Shown here: piece after piece, positions 1-8,969 of the stretch
Layout: the number at the start of each line of letters is the position of its first letter
Position numbering within the stretch: the stretch's first letter is position 1
NCBI GenBank assembly: GCA_002751075.1
Contig: NAOQ01000263.1
Coordinates: 25,615 to 49,353 of the forward strand
Source: Ichthyophonus hoferi
Lineage: Eukaryota; Opisthokonta; Ichthyosporea; Ichthyophonida; Ichthyophonidae
Reading direction: 5' to 3'
Length of the DNA stretch: 23,739 nt
Made by a program: the position numbers and the translations under genes
Notes under the pieces: generated by a model
Seen by the model: only the letters and a program-made list of their open reading frames with translations
What the model was told of the DNA's origin: nothing
Databases searched by the model: none

Positions 1-24
1 AAAAAAAAAAAAAAAAAAAAAAAA
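1..24. repeat. poly-A tract at window edge
   Basis: This is a run of 24 A. It could be the poly-A tail of a retroposed copy, since unidentified minus-strand coding-like sequence starts right after it, or just a homopolymer. Nothing here decides between the two. Confidence 0.8.
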
Positions 25-29
25 GATTG

Positions 30-401
30 TTAATATTGATCGCCACGCGTTATGTGGGCAAGTTGTGTTGTGTTGTCTCTGCACAACATAACTGCTTTGG
101 TGTAGGCTTGTTTCTTACTGAACAAACTAGATAATTCTTGATGATCTTCAAAAATGACAAACTGTATATAGAATGTTCCTGCTCGCTCTGGCTCTGGCTT
201 TGGCTTTAGTTCTGGCTCTGGCTCTGGCTCTATTGTAGGCATCTGGCATCTGGCGTTTGGCGGCTGGCAGCTGGTGGTTGGTGCCGGAAGTAATATTGGG
301 TGTTGCCCAGTTGTGTTTAGTTTGGCGTCATCTTGAAGCTGGAAATATTGATTGTTCAAAAGCAGATTTATGTAGAGGTCAATGATTGAAAGGAAACGGC
401 G
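30..401 (-). mobile_element. unidentified open frame beside half-tRNA site
   Basis: A minus-strand frame of about 123 codons stays open and ends in TAA at 30-32. It has no ATG near its upper end; the first Met is well inside. The middle is a Pro-Glu/Pro-Lys run, coded by the CTGGCT repeat at 180-231, followed by a mixed hydrophobic and charged stretch (GTFYIQFVIFEDHQELSSLF). I do not recognise a family. Read in this direction it lies just downstream of the half-tRNA copy at 419-458 and of the repeat arm at 461-797. That is where the first coding region of an LTR retroelement would sit. The position is the only reason to link it to a retroelement; it could be an unrelated host fragment or a chance frame. 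Confidence 0.3.
180..231. repeat. CTGGCT-type hexamer repeat
   Basis: Imperfect tandem copies of a 6-bp unit (GGCTCT/GGCTTT). On the minus strand they encode alternating Pro-Glu and Pro-Lys. The unit length keeps the frame open, so the open frame at 30-401 owes part of its length to this repeat. Confidence 0.75.
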
Positions 402-418
402 TTATGCTACCTGTCTGT

Positions 419-458
419 AACAAAGTGGCGCAGTGGAAGCGTGCTGGACCCATAACCC
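419..458 (+). other. 5' half of initiator tRNA-Met, PBS-like
   Basis: Forty bases match the 5' half of animal initiator tRNA-Met with about three differences. They contain the A box and the AAGCGTGCTGG segment, and the CAT anticodon is at 451-453. The match stops inside the anticodon stem: no T arm, B box or acceptor 3' strand follows, so this is not a working tRNA gene. Established knowledge: Drosophila copia and relatives prime reverse transcription with a 5' half of initiator tRNA-Met cut in the anticodon stem. Read on the minus strand, this site lies directly after the repeat arm at 461-797, where a primer binding site would follow an LTR. A tRNA-derived SINE head is the main alternative. 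Confidence 0.75.
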
Positions 459-460
459 TA

Positions 461-797
461 TTAGAATTCCGGGTGTCAGTAATACTGGAATTCATTGCTT
501 TGTTTTATTAAATTATTGTACATATCTAGTTAGTAGTCTTTTTATTTTGTTAGTATTTTCCCCGCTGCCGCCAGGGGTGTCGCAAATGTCTGCGACGACG
601 AGAGAGGGTTTGTCTTTATTGGTTCTATGGTTGGGTATGGTTTTCCCAAAGCTATGGGCGTTAGGGTTCAACGTACATTCTTTTGCAGTATGATAAACGG
701 GTTGGTGCTGGTAATATGAACAAAGTTTAGTGGGTCGGTTTGAAGTCCTTCCTCCCTCATGTTGTAGGTTGGTATCCCCTCGTTTGGACGAGGGCGG
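461..797 (-). mobile_element. fossil retroelement arm (LTR-like), left copy
   Basis: Left arm of a large imperfect inverted repeat; its partner is at 1,011-1,347 and the two look roughly 85-90% alike by eye. On the minus strand it carries an open frame (from 923 down to 513) with a Cys-x2-Tyr-x6-His-x4-Cys motif; the right copy has Cys-x2-His-x6-His-x4-Cys. These resemble Gag zinc knuckles, but only weakly. An AATAAA follows the frame, then a terminal hairpin with 7-bp GAATTCC/GGAATTC stems, and the arm ends within about three bases of the half-tRNA copy. It may be an LTR ending at a primer binding site, or the 3' end of a gag-like gene. It looks broken, and the arms have had time to diverge, so it is not recent. 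Confidence 0.5.
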
Positions 798-1010
798 TGA
801 GTATCGATTGGGATATTGAGGGACATCAGTTTGGGTGTACAAACGTCCAGGCATTGTAAAAAGAAGTTCGTACTTCTTAAAATGCCACACGACCTCTGTC
901 CATGTGGGGTAGTGTAGACCCATGCAGCTGGCGATCGGAATCGTGTATGCAGGATTGTGTGATAGGATACCTAGTACATTGTTGATGATGGGAATATGGG
1001 ATAATTTGTA

Positions 1011-1347
1011 AGTCCCACTTGTCCAAATGAGGGGATATCAAGCTACAACAAGAGGGAAGAAGGACTTCAAACCGACCCACTAAACTTTGTTCATACCACC
1101 AGCACCAACCCATTTATCATACTACAAAAGAATGCACGTTGAACCCTAACGCCCATAGCTTTGGGAAAACCATACCCAACCATAGAACCACTAAGGACAA
1201 ACCCCCCCTCGTTGCAGACATTTGCGACACCCCTGGCGGGGACTGGGAAAATACTAACAAAATAAAAAGGCTACTAACTAGATATATAAAATAATTTAAT
1301 AAAACAAAGCAAAGAATTCCAGCATTACTGACAACCGGAATTCTTAT
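1011..1347 (+). mobile_element. fossil retroelement arm, inverted right copy
   Basis: Inverted partner of 461-797, with the same order: zinc-knuckle-like frame, stop, AATAAA, terminal hairpin. The homology ends at the same place as in the left arm, just after GGAATTCT, but no tRNA match follows. The shared end supports a real element boundary. The 798-1,010 spacer is unique sequence with a short AAGAAGT/ACTTCTT palindrome near 861-880. The copy looks broken. It could be an independent insertion of the same family or part of a foldback. Confidence 0.5.
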
Positions 1348-1378
1348 ATATCTGTTGTATTATCTTTTAACAATAACT

Positions 1379-1654
1379 TCATAAGAGCATCAGACGGCCT
1401 TTCTTCCGCTTGTGTCCATATTCTTCTCCATACCTCTTTTTCTTAATTATGTCTTTGACTTGTTCTAAATTATTTTGGCACCATTCATTACACTCTTCCA
1501 TTGTTAAATCCTTTCTCTGCTGGTTCTCTCTAGCTTTGCCGCACTCAGCTTCCTCGATATCATCGGCTACTCTCTATATATCCGCCGGTGTATCTTTGAC
1601 CATCTTATTCGTATATTCGAAAATACCGTATTTTAACGGAAGCCGCGGAACAAA
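1379..1654 (-). pseudogene. unidentified decayed coding frame
   Basis: On the minus strand this stretch reads as a charged, helix-like polypeptide rich in Glu, Lys and Asn; the segment near the end reads NEWCQNNLEQVKDIIKKKRYG, then a basic tail and a stop. The composition looks coding. The frame is broken at several points, and coding-like sequence in the same direction continues to about 1,830. I recognise no family. It lies between the retroelement arms and the parvovirus-like PLA2 fragment, so a viral or element origin is possible but not shown. The long plus-strand frame over the same bases (1,410-1,880) looks like an antisense shadow. Confidence 0.35.
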
Positions 1655-1989
1655 TTACTGTCATGCAGTTTCACTAAGAAGTGCGAGTGTACATTCCCGC
1701 TCCATCTCCCATAGTGTTCTTTGCTTGCTAAACCCCTTAAGAACTAAGTCATGCTATGGCCCGGTTGTTGTCGCATTGGACAGAAGTGAAAATATGTCTC
1801 AGAAGCGCCATTTCATTGTTGTTATTTTTATTATTCTCATCTTATATAGTACGCTTTTTAATGTAGAAATGATTGGTTGATATGTTTATGTGCGCAAATA
1901 TTATGCAATTTATTGGTTGAATTAAAATTAAGAGGTATTGGTATATTTAAAGTATAAAAATATGTAATGTATAGTAAATACCATTAACT

Positions 1990-2169
1990 ATGTCTGAGTC
2001 AAGTCTGCCTAGTTACAAATATCTTGGCCCTTTCAACAAATTGGACAAGGATGAACCCACGAGTGAAAGCGATAGAGCAGCAGAAACACATGATCATCAA
2101 TATCAAGAATACATCGACGCTGGACTTAAGCCATATTTATACAATAGCTTTGCTGCAATAGTACAATAA
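1990..2169 (+). pseudogene. parvovirus VP1-type phospholipase A2 domain (fossil fragment)
   Basis: The 59-residue frame starts at an ATG and reads through the diagnostic core of the parvoviral VP1-unique PLA2. It has the Ca2+-binding loop [12 protein letters not shown] (residues 9-20), then EP, then an AA-x-x-HD catalytic His-Asp pair (His34, Asp35), a Tyr at 38 and a D-x-G-x-x-PYL segment at 43-50. Established knowledge: Parvoviridae use this domain to breach endosomal membranes during entry, and the wording is closest to the dependoparvovirus style. Related PLA2 domains also occur in Polinton-like and adintovirus-like elements. Only this domain is visible. No replication protein or rest of the capsid gene was seen, and the frame runs into an ATA/ACA microsatellite. 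It looks like a broken endogenous viral fragment, though the catalytic core remains readable. Confidence 0.85.
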
Positions 2170-2335
2170 TACAATAATACAATAATACAATAGTACAATA
2201 GTAAAATAAAATAATAATAATAATAATATAATAGTACAATAGTATAATAGTACACTAACATAACAGTACAGTAATACAATAATAAAATAATACAATACTG
2301 CAACGGTACACTAATACAATAATGCAATGGCAAAA
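2155..2335. repeat. AATAC/ATA microsatellite
   Basis: A long imperfect run of ACAATA, ATA and AGTACA units directly follows the PLA2 fragment and probably grew at its broken end. The long minus-strand frame across it is made only of the repeat. Confidence 0.85.
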
Positions 2336-2445
2336 GACAATATGGATCTTTGGTTTATGTACGTCGACGTTGAATGAGACTAGTATAATAATTGGAATAG
2401 ATTAAAGGAATAGGACGTATCTTTATTTAGTCAGATATTGCTTAC

Positions 2446-2548
2446 CATATACTATGTACTATATACTATATATTATTACTATATATATTATTACTATATA
2501 CTATTTACTATATACTCTTACTATATATATATTATTACTATATACTAT
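2446..2548. repeat. ACTATATAT-type AT-rich tandem repeat
   Basis: Alternating TATATTATTACTA and ACTATATACTA units in imperfect tandem. No coding content. Confidence 0.7.
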
Positions 2549-3530
2549 CTCCTCAAGGGTTTTCATCAGCACACATCCAGTTGATTGCTGAATAATTAAT
2601 TAATTAACATCAACTATTTGATTCATGTTGAATAATTCTAGTATCAACATGATTGTCGACCTCTTATTATTGTGATGATAATGGCGAGATGATTTCATTG
2701 GATAAGGTCATAGTTGATCAAGTATGATTTTGATCCAAGCATTGATATAATGGATCAACGGCTAATCTATGATCTTTGCATCCAATCATACTCCACATGT
2801 AGGTAAACTACACACCAGACGTCTTTGTAAGAGAACTTCGGCTGATCTACATGTTCATCCGGAGTTGAATGATCTTGCAGCATCTTCTATCTAATTATTT
2901 GTATCTTACCAGAGGTATAAACTAAGTGTTTGAATTCGCATTTGAATCGTAATGAGATAATAAGAATTTCCAATTATGGTGATGTCATGGAGAACTTAAG
3001 TACAGAATCACATTTCAATATGTCATTGGTCGCAAACCTCTCATTAGGGGGGTCTAATACCTTCGCTCGCGCAAATCCGGTTTTACCGTGCACTTGTGAA
3101 TTCCATAGTTGGATGTAACTATGTGAAATAAATTTTGCTGTTGTTCTTTAATTTTCTCTTGCTATATTAGTTGTCTTTAAGGGGCTAATAGGCCTTTGTA
3201 AAATTAACATTCAGCACGACTCCAATGCAATTTCTAACACAACGTAAGCACATTCTGTCACAGCCTGCCTAAGCACACTGTATTCAATTCAGTATGTCGT
3301 ATACAAAATAACTAGTGAATAATATTGCTGATAACATGGAATTCTATTTCCTAGCCCAATTCACATGTCTTTTTAACCAATATTAAAGATAATTCTACTA
3401 CACACCCTACAATATACCATATTATATCACAAATATCTAATAATATTATAGTAAGAACGTGAAATCTAACCCCTAGACCAATTCGGAAATACATTTCATA
3501 CTATTAATCTATATATATGTATATATGTAT
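2549..3530. other. AT-rich intergenic stretch, no gene seen
   Basis: No gene can be supported. Short inverted repeats cluster here: TCATGTTGA/TCAACATGA around 2,622-2,653, GTTGAT/ATCAAC around 2,581-2,615, and TTGATCCA/TGGATCAA around 2,730-2,760. Two small frames (minus 2,767-2,883 and plus 2,930-3,118) have mixed composition but no start context, splice signals or recognisable motif. Confidence 0.6.
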
Positions 3531-3540
3531 ATGCATTATG

Positions 3541-3775
3541 TAAATATTGTTTAAGTTATTCTTTTCATTTTAAAGGAATTAAAATCTCTTGAAACCCATT
3601 TTCAAATCACGGATAACAAGAAGAAAAAAATAAACTAATAGTTTTGTATTACAATGAAAGACGCATGAAATTTTAATTTGTCTGTTCTCCTTATGATTGG
3701 AAAAAAATTGTTTTAGATCGGCAAATTAAACTCTGGATAGCTAAACTTAACATTTCGATCGAAAACCCCCATACA
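3541..3775 (+). repeat. dispersed repeat, copy A
   Basis: This is clearly related to 20,031-20,220 in the same orientation. Shared blocks are GAGTTATTCTTCTCATTTTA-like, AAAGGAATTA, TCTTGAA, ATAGTTTT, TGTTCTCCTT and GATCGAAAA. Copy A has about 38 extra bases before the last block. No coding frame or terminal inverted repeats were found. It is probably a decayed non-autonomous transposable element of unknown class. Confidence 0.6.
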
Positions 3776-3863
3776 TATATCCTTAATACACAGAACACCG
3801 TGGTGTGCAGTGTTTAGTAATGGTCTGGCTGCCAATATGTCAAGAGAGAGGTGGGCTATATAA

Positions 3864-4198
3864 GATGATCTTTCGGGTAATTGATTATTTGATATTAATG
3901 AACTACAGGGCCGGCTACAGAGGTCATATCTGTCTTAATTAATTAATTAACTAAAACCAATGGTAAAAACCGCATATAACTTATCCCTTATGTTAATAGA
4001 TAACCATGATCTGATATATAATATGTAAGCTCATCTTTTAGGTAATTAATTAATTAACATCAATTAACTACAAGGGCGGCTACAGAGGTCACGGTCACAC
4101 CCCTATACCCGTCTTAATTAACTAAGACCAGTGGTAGAAACCACAGATAACTTCTCCCTTATGATAGTAGATAACCAGTATCTAATATACACAGTATA
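3864..4198 (+). repeat. imperfect tandem duplication, two ~160-bp units
   Basis: Unit 1 is about 3,864-4,020 and unit 2 about 4,028-4,198. Both contain GGTAATT, a TTAATTAA run, GGCTACAGAGGTCA, GTCTTAATTAA, a GGTA(A/G)AAACC-type block, ATAACTT(A/C)TCCCTTATG and TAGATAACCA. Unit 2 has an extra CACGGTCAC block. Function unknown. Confidence 0.75.
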
Positions 4199-4464
4199 CA
4201 TAGTAGGGTGGCATCTTTCTATATACCATTCCAGGCCTGTATAACATAAAATAACCAATACTAATAAATATCTAATGTCATCTACTACAGCACACCATTA
4301 CTTTACTCCTATAATATAATAAACTGTTGGGTAGTAAGGTAGGTAGGTAGGCGACCAGTGGTTCAAGGAAAAGGGTGTGCAAGATAACACAAAAGCAAAA
4401 AGTAAGATAAGATATAGGGAGAATACTTTATTAGGTTGTTTATTGTAGGCGGGTGCAGATATTG

Positions 4465-4606
4465 AATGGTATGGTATGATATGATATGATATAGTATTAT
4501 ATTTATATAATACTATACACTACCATATAGCACTATACAATACTGTATAATACAATATAGTATCATATAGTACTATATAATATCATACAATACCATACCA
4601 TACCAT
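4465..4606. repeat. AT-rich inverted repeat
   Basis: The left arm begins GGTATGGTATGATATGATAT and the right arm ends with the complementary ATATCATACAATACCATACC. The space between is TACTATA/ATAGTAT sequence that can also pair. It could fold as a long AT hairpin. It is probably microsatellite-derived. Confidence 0.6.
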
Positions 4607-5212
4607 AAAATACCTTATATCCGGGCATGCTTTCTTTTTTTTTTTTCTTTCTCTCTTTCTTTCGGAACAAAATGCACTTAGGTCTTTGCTATGACTTTTG
4701 ACCAGTAGTTGATGTTGAGGTACTATGTTAATAGGGTAAAACATATGATATCATATTATATTACATTATACTACTAGAATAACCTAACAACCAATAAAAC
4801 GACCTACTTGATTGCTTCCCACTTACTTTAACCCGTTCTGATTGGCTTCACACTGTGTGTGTCTACGTGACCAGGGGCCAATAATCCTGTAAGTTACGCA
4901 ATCAGCACACATATGTTACCCTACTCTTACTCTATCTTCTTTTTCCCTTCACACGAGTTATAAGCCACCAATCACAATACCCTAATAGTCATTGTGATAG
5001 GGTAATGTAATGACAATGGCAATGGGAGTATTTCATTGTAGTACCTTCGTGTTCACCGTGACCTCTACCTATACTATACTATCCTATCCTATTGTATACC
5101 ATACTTTACGATATAAAAACAAGTAATAATATTAATAATATAACAAGACTTACTTGGTGTTCTTTCATCATTTACTGTACTTATTTTAATGGCTTCACAC
5201 ACGGTGTGGGCA

Positions 5213-5260
5213 AGGGAAGAGAGAGGGAGGGGGTGCGAGAGGGAGAGGGAGAGGGAGAGT
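5213..5260. repeat. GA-rich tract
   Basis: A purine run of GGGAGA-type units, the only strongly purine-biased segment in this intergenic region. The short frame across it is repeat-derived. Confidence 0.8.
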
Positions 5261-5814
5261 CAATGGAGAAGAGCTCCTGTGATTTAAGGAACTAAAAACT
5301 AACAAGGTATAATTTTGAACATAGGGCTAACTATACTATAGCATAGTATATAATACCATATCATATTCTACAATGCAATATCATCGATAGGTCACAATTT
5401 CGATTACTGTGTCTAAATTGGGTCATTTTAAAAAGAGACCATGCAATTGGTTGATTCTTATTGGCGTTGCTAAGGACAGAAATCCACATGCCAATCAAAA
5501 TGCGTAGTCACTAGTAGATCGATATGATAAGAGGAGGAGAGACAAGGAAGGAAGGACTGAGGGAAGGAGTGGTATAGGAATAATAATATAAAATAATGTG
5601 GTTATGGTTGCATGGTTGGCAGGAATAGTATGTAATTATTGCAGGTATATAGTATGGTAGGTACAGTATAGTAGTACCACTATACCCAGGATATGCAATG
5701 CTATCAACCTAGATATATCAAGGAGGAAAAGCAATAAAACAATAAAAACAAAAATCTATATATATAGATATATATATGTTCTTAACTGGATCATTAATGT
5801 AAACTATCCTCTGG

Positions 5815-8701
5815 TTATGATTGGATTTTCTTTTTGTAGCGATATTTCGATTGGCTGGCTCGAAGCTCTTCCTGTGATTAACCAATACAGTGGGATTAGA
5901 TTAGACCAGATTTATAATGTATTATATTAGATTGTATTATATTATAGTATATAATTTCATATCGTATCATACCTATACCATATAATATCCTATTATATTC
6001 CACAATAGCATACTACCTCATACCATATTCGATACCACATATACAAACCATATATATCATCCCTTCCCCTTCCCTCTCACTTACAATAGATTGATCCTCC
6101 ACCCCAAACACTAGCACAAATCCCTCGGCCAATCGTTTCCTAAAGTCAACCGGTAGCTTTGGCTCCGGCTCCTCCTCCTCCACTGTCTCTAAAGTAGATT
6201 CTATTGGTTGTTTTGGACCAATCTCTTCACTCCCTGCAACACTTGCCCCGGGCTGATAGGCAGGGAACGCCGCACCTGGTTGGTAGGCTGGAAAGGCGGC
6301 TGGTGGTCCGGGATGCATGCCGGGAGATCCCCCGGAAGGCATAAAACCCATACCAGGGCCCATAAAGGGTGGCATTCCATTCATACCAGGGGGCATTCCT
6401 TGCATTCCTTGCATTCCTTGCATTCCTTGCATTCCTGGAGGCATGGGAAAGCCTGATGTGTCATAGAGTATGGTATGTTAGATTGTCTACTATATAGTAT
6501 AATAAAATATGATATATAGCAGAATGCAATAGAATGTAATGTTATAATATACTACACTACACTACACTGCAATATGCCTCACACTACACTACCCTCCACA
6601 ATAACATTGAACATACCCCTACCTGGGGGAGGCATAAAACCAGGAGGCATCATAGGGAAGCCATTCATTCCCATCATACCAGGAGGAAAGCCGGAAAATC
6701 CTTGAAGATGGGGAGGCATACTATGGGCCAATCAGACACTAAAGTTAGTTTTTAACTATGGGGTTACCTAATAGATATAGAGATATATATAATGATTACA
6801 GATTAAATAGATAGATGTAGAGGTATATATATATATGTATAGCCCTGTATTTGTATTGAGTGGAAGTCTCCAGCTAGAAAATAATGTTGGCCTAATAGTC
6901 ATGGTGTTAACCAATAAAAATAGTCCAAATATATAAGTATATTGATAGCATTTATGATAGTATTTATGATAGCGTCCACAATAGCATGTACTGACTATGT
7001 ATATGTATGATATGTACTATAATATAATACAACACACTACATTATATCATTGTACAACGAAGTACATCATAATATACTCTACCTTAACATAAATGCAATA
7101 CACAACACTATCTCATAGTACAATACAATACAACACCATACTCTAACATCATGTACACTATTCTTACCTTGGCATACCTGGCATAAACCCAGGGGGGCCC
7201 GGGGCCATTCCAGGAAACCCAAGGGGAACATTAGGGAGAGATGCTGCTTCTACTTTAGGCCGCTTATTCTCCCCTCTCTCCGCTGGAGTATGGATATGAT
7301 GTGTTATAATATGATAGTAGGTATACTATGTTATAATATGATACTGTGTTATATAAAGTAGATATATCGTTGTTACAAGTCTTAACTTATCAATTGATAG
7401 TGTTAATGTTAATGGATTGATTTATTAAAACATTTTTATAATTAAATATGCGTTTTTTAGTATTTCTCTAAATATCCTACGCTGTTATATTATATTGCAT
7501 TATATTATCTTTTATGATATATAGGTAGGAGCATATTATGTGATAAACATGCACATATTATATTATATTATTGTTCATGCAAAAAAATATGTTTTTTGAT
7601 CTCTCTGGTTCCTTCATTTGCTTTGTGTATAATAGTATGCATGCATGCATAAGGCCATTTCCCGTAACCATAGAAGGAACACATGAATGTGTATTATATA
7701 AAAGATGCCTAGTTTGTATCAATCAATATATGTTAGTAAGAGAATAATAGAGATTAAAACTGTGCAATGGCATAAGGATGATAATTGATTAGATAATAAT
7801 GCTAAAAAACTAAACAAAAAAAGTTTTACTGGTTAGCTACTTATCAGTTACAGTGGCATAAACAATTGAAGAACAACTGAATAAAATTTTGAACATAATA
7901 AGCACTAACTATAGGCTACTTACCAGCTTTAGCAATCACATCCTCCTCCGGTATACCTTCCATTCCAAATATCTCAATCTCTACCGATTCCTTTCCAGGT
8001 TTAGCATTCGTTACGGTAGTAACAGTCTCTTTGTGGACCTGCATACAATGAATAACCATACCATTGGCAGTATTTAACTTACGACTACACGTACTGCATT
8101 TAAAATGCTTGGCCTTTTGATGTTGTATCAAAACCTTTTCATCATCAAAATCACGGTCACAATACCTAGAAGGGAGTGGTTGTTACAATATGGCTTTTGT
8201 TTGTGAGCTATACTCAGGAATGATCAAAATAATGGCACTGTAATTTTAAAAGAGAAACAGGTTCGCAAATTTAAGAGACAGGTAGGCTGGTTTATGTAAA
8301 AAAAAAACAATATAATGTGTATATAAAGGGCATGATGTTCATGTTCATATTGGAAACGGTAGTGGGTATGTATGCGTAGGTATACAAAACAAATACACGT
8401 ATGCAAAGACGTGTTGTTGATACTAATTGGGTATTGCAAGGTTTTTAGAGAGAGAAAATATAAATTTTAAGTATGTAAACACACCCTTGTAACCATTGAA
8501 AATAATTTCTTGCAATGAAATCTTTACTGTGCCTAATAAAAAAAACAAGTATAGCCATCACTGGATAAAACATGGGTATTTTGTTAACCCAAAACAAAAC
8601 CCACAACACAATAAGAGATAAATTCGCATTGAAAATATTACTTACCAACACCAAGGCTTCCCAAAGGCCTTGCTAGCTGCTGATTTTCTCTTTTTTACCA
8701 T
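5815..8701 (-). CDS. ZNF207: BuGZ / ZNF207-like zinc finger protein, 6 exons, 311 aa
   Basis: Exons on the minus strand, in order: 8,701-8,646, 8,165-7,924, 7,282-7,168, 6,720-6,623, 6,452-6,085 and 5,871-5,815. All introns are GT-AG and the phases fit. Family knowledge: BuGZ binds and stabilises Bub3, loads it on kinetochores, binds microtubules and promotes spindle assembly through coacervation. Two C2H2 fingers are visible (Cys18/Cys21/His34/His39 and Cys42/Cys45/His58/His63), with the conserved KPWCWYC start, [11 protein letters not shown] link and [20 protein letters not shown] follows at about 82-92. A Gly/Met/Pro-rich region spans about 125-250, with two FPAYQPG units. The C-terminal GLEBS motif ([17 protein letters not shown], about 288-304) is split by the last intron. 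The ATG at 8,701 has A at -3 and G at +4. The protein is shorter than human ZNF207 (about 480 aa). The mid-region is less certain than the fingers. Confidence 0.93.
6394..6438 (-). repeat. 9-bp coding minisatellite in BuGZ exon 5
   Basis: Four perfect copies of a 9-bp unit plus a partial one. On the minus strand they encode repeated Gly-Met-Gln. The array keeps frame, so copy number can change the length of the low-complexity region without breaking the gene. Confidence 0.85.
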
Positions 8702-8969
8702 GTTCCTACTGGTTTATATAATATATCTATATGAAATAATGTGAAATACTAAAATATTAAAATAAGTATTATAAATATATATGACAGGGCTATTTTATAT
8801 AACTATATATTAATATTTTTCCACAAATCGATGATATAGATAGATTGATGTGCAATATACAACAATATTATCGATGGATGTAAGATTGTTTACATCTATT
8901 TTTCCAATTTATAAGCGTGTCAAAATCTTTTTTTTTGCATTTTTATATAAAGCTACGTTAGATTCAAAC

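Larger units (their letters stand above)
4199..5814. other. intergenic stretch downstream of the BuGZ gene
   Basis: No gene is supported. The stretch contains an AT-rich inverted repeat (4,465-4,606), a GA tract (5,213-5,260) and many CCAAT/ATTGG pentamers (for example near 4,791, 4,827, 4,872, 4,967 and 5,446-5,490). It should include the 3' UTR of the minus-strand BuGZ gene, but I found no AATAAA on the minus strand close below 5,815. Confidence 0.6.

Noticed and set aside
419-458. Functional tRNA gene
   Set aside because: Only the 5' half is present. There is no B box, T arm or 3' acceptor strand downstream.
433-693. Plus-strand frame starting in the half-tRNA
   Set aside because: It is antisense to the better-supported frame of the repeat arm and begins inside tRNA-derived sequence.
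1410-1880. 156-codon plus-strand frame
   Set aside because: It lies antisense to the more coding-like minus frame, has a Leu/Ser/Phe-rich shadow composition and matches no family.
2103-2333. Minus-strand frame of Tyr/Leu/Cys repeats
   Set aside because: It is translation of the ATA/ACA microsatellite.
2930-3118. 62-codon plus-strand frame followed by AATAAA
   Set aside because: It starts at TTG rather than ATG. The composition is mixed, but nothing else supports a gene.
6208-6456. Plus-strand frame rich in His/Ser/Leu repeats
   Set aside because: It is the antisense shadow of BuGZ exon 5, including its 9-bp minisatellite.
7889-8077. Plus-strand frame over BuGZ exon 2
   Set aside because: Antisense shadow of the zinc-finger exon.
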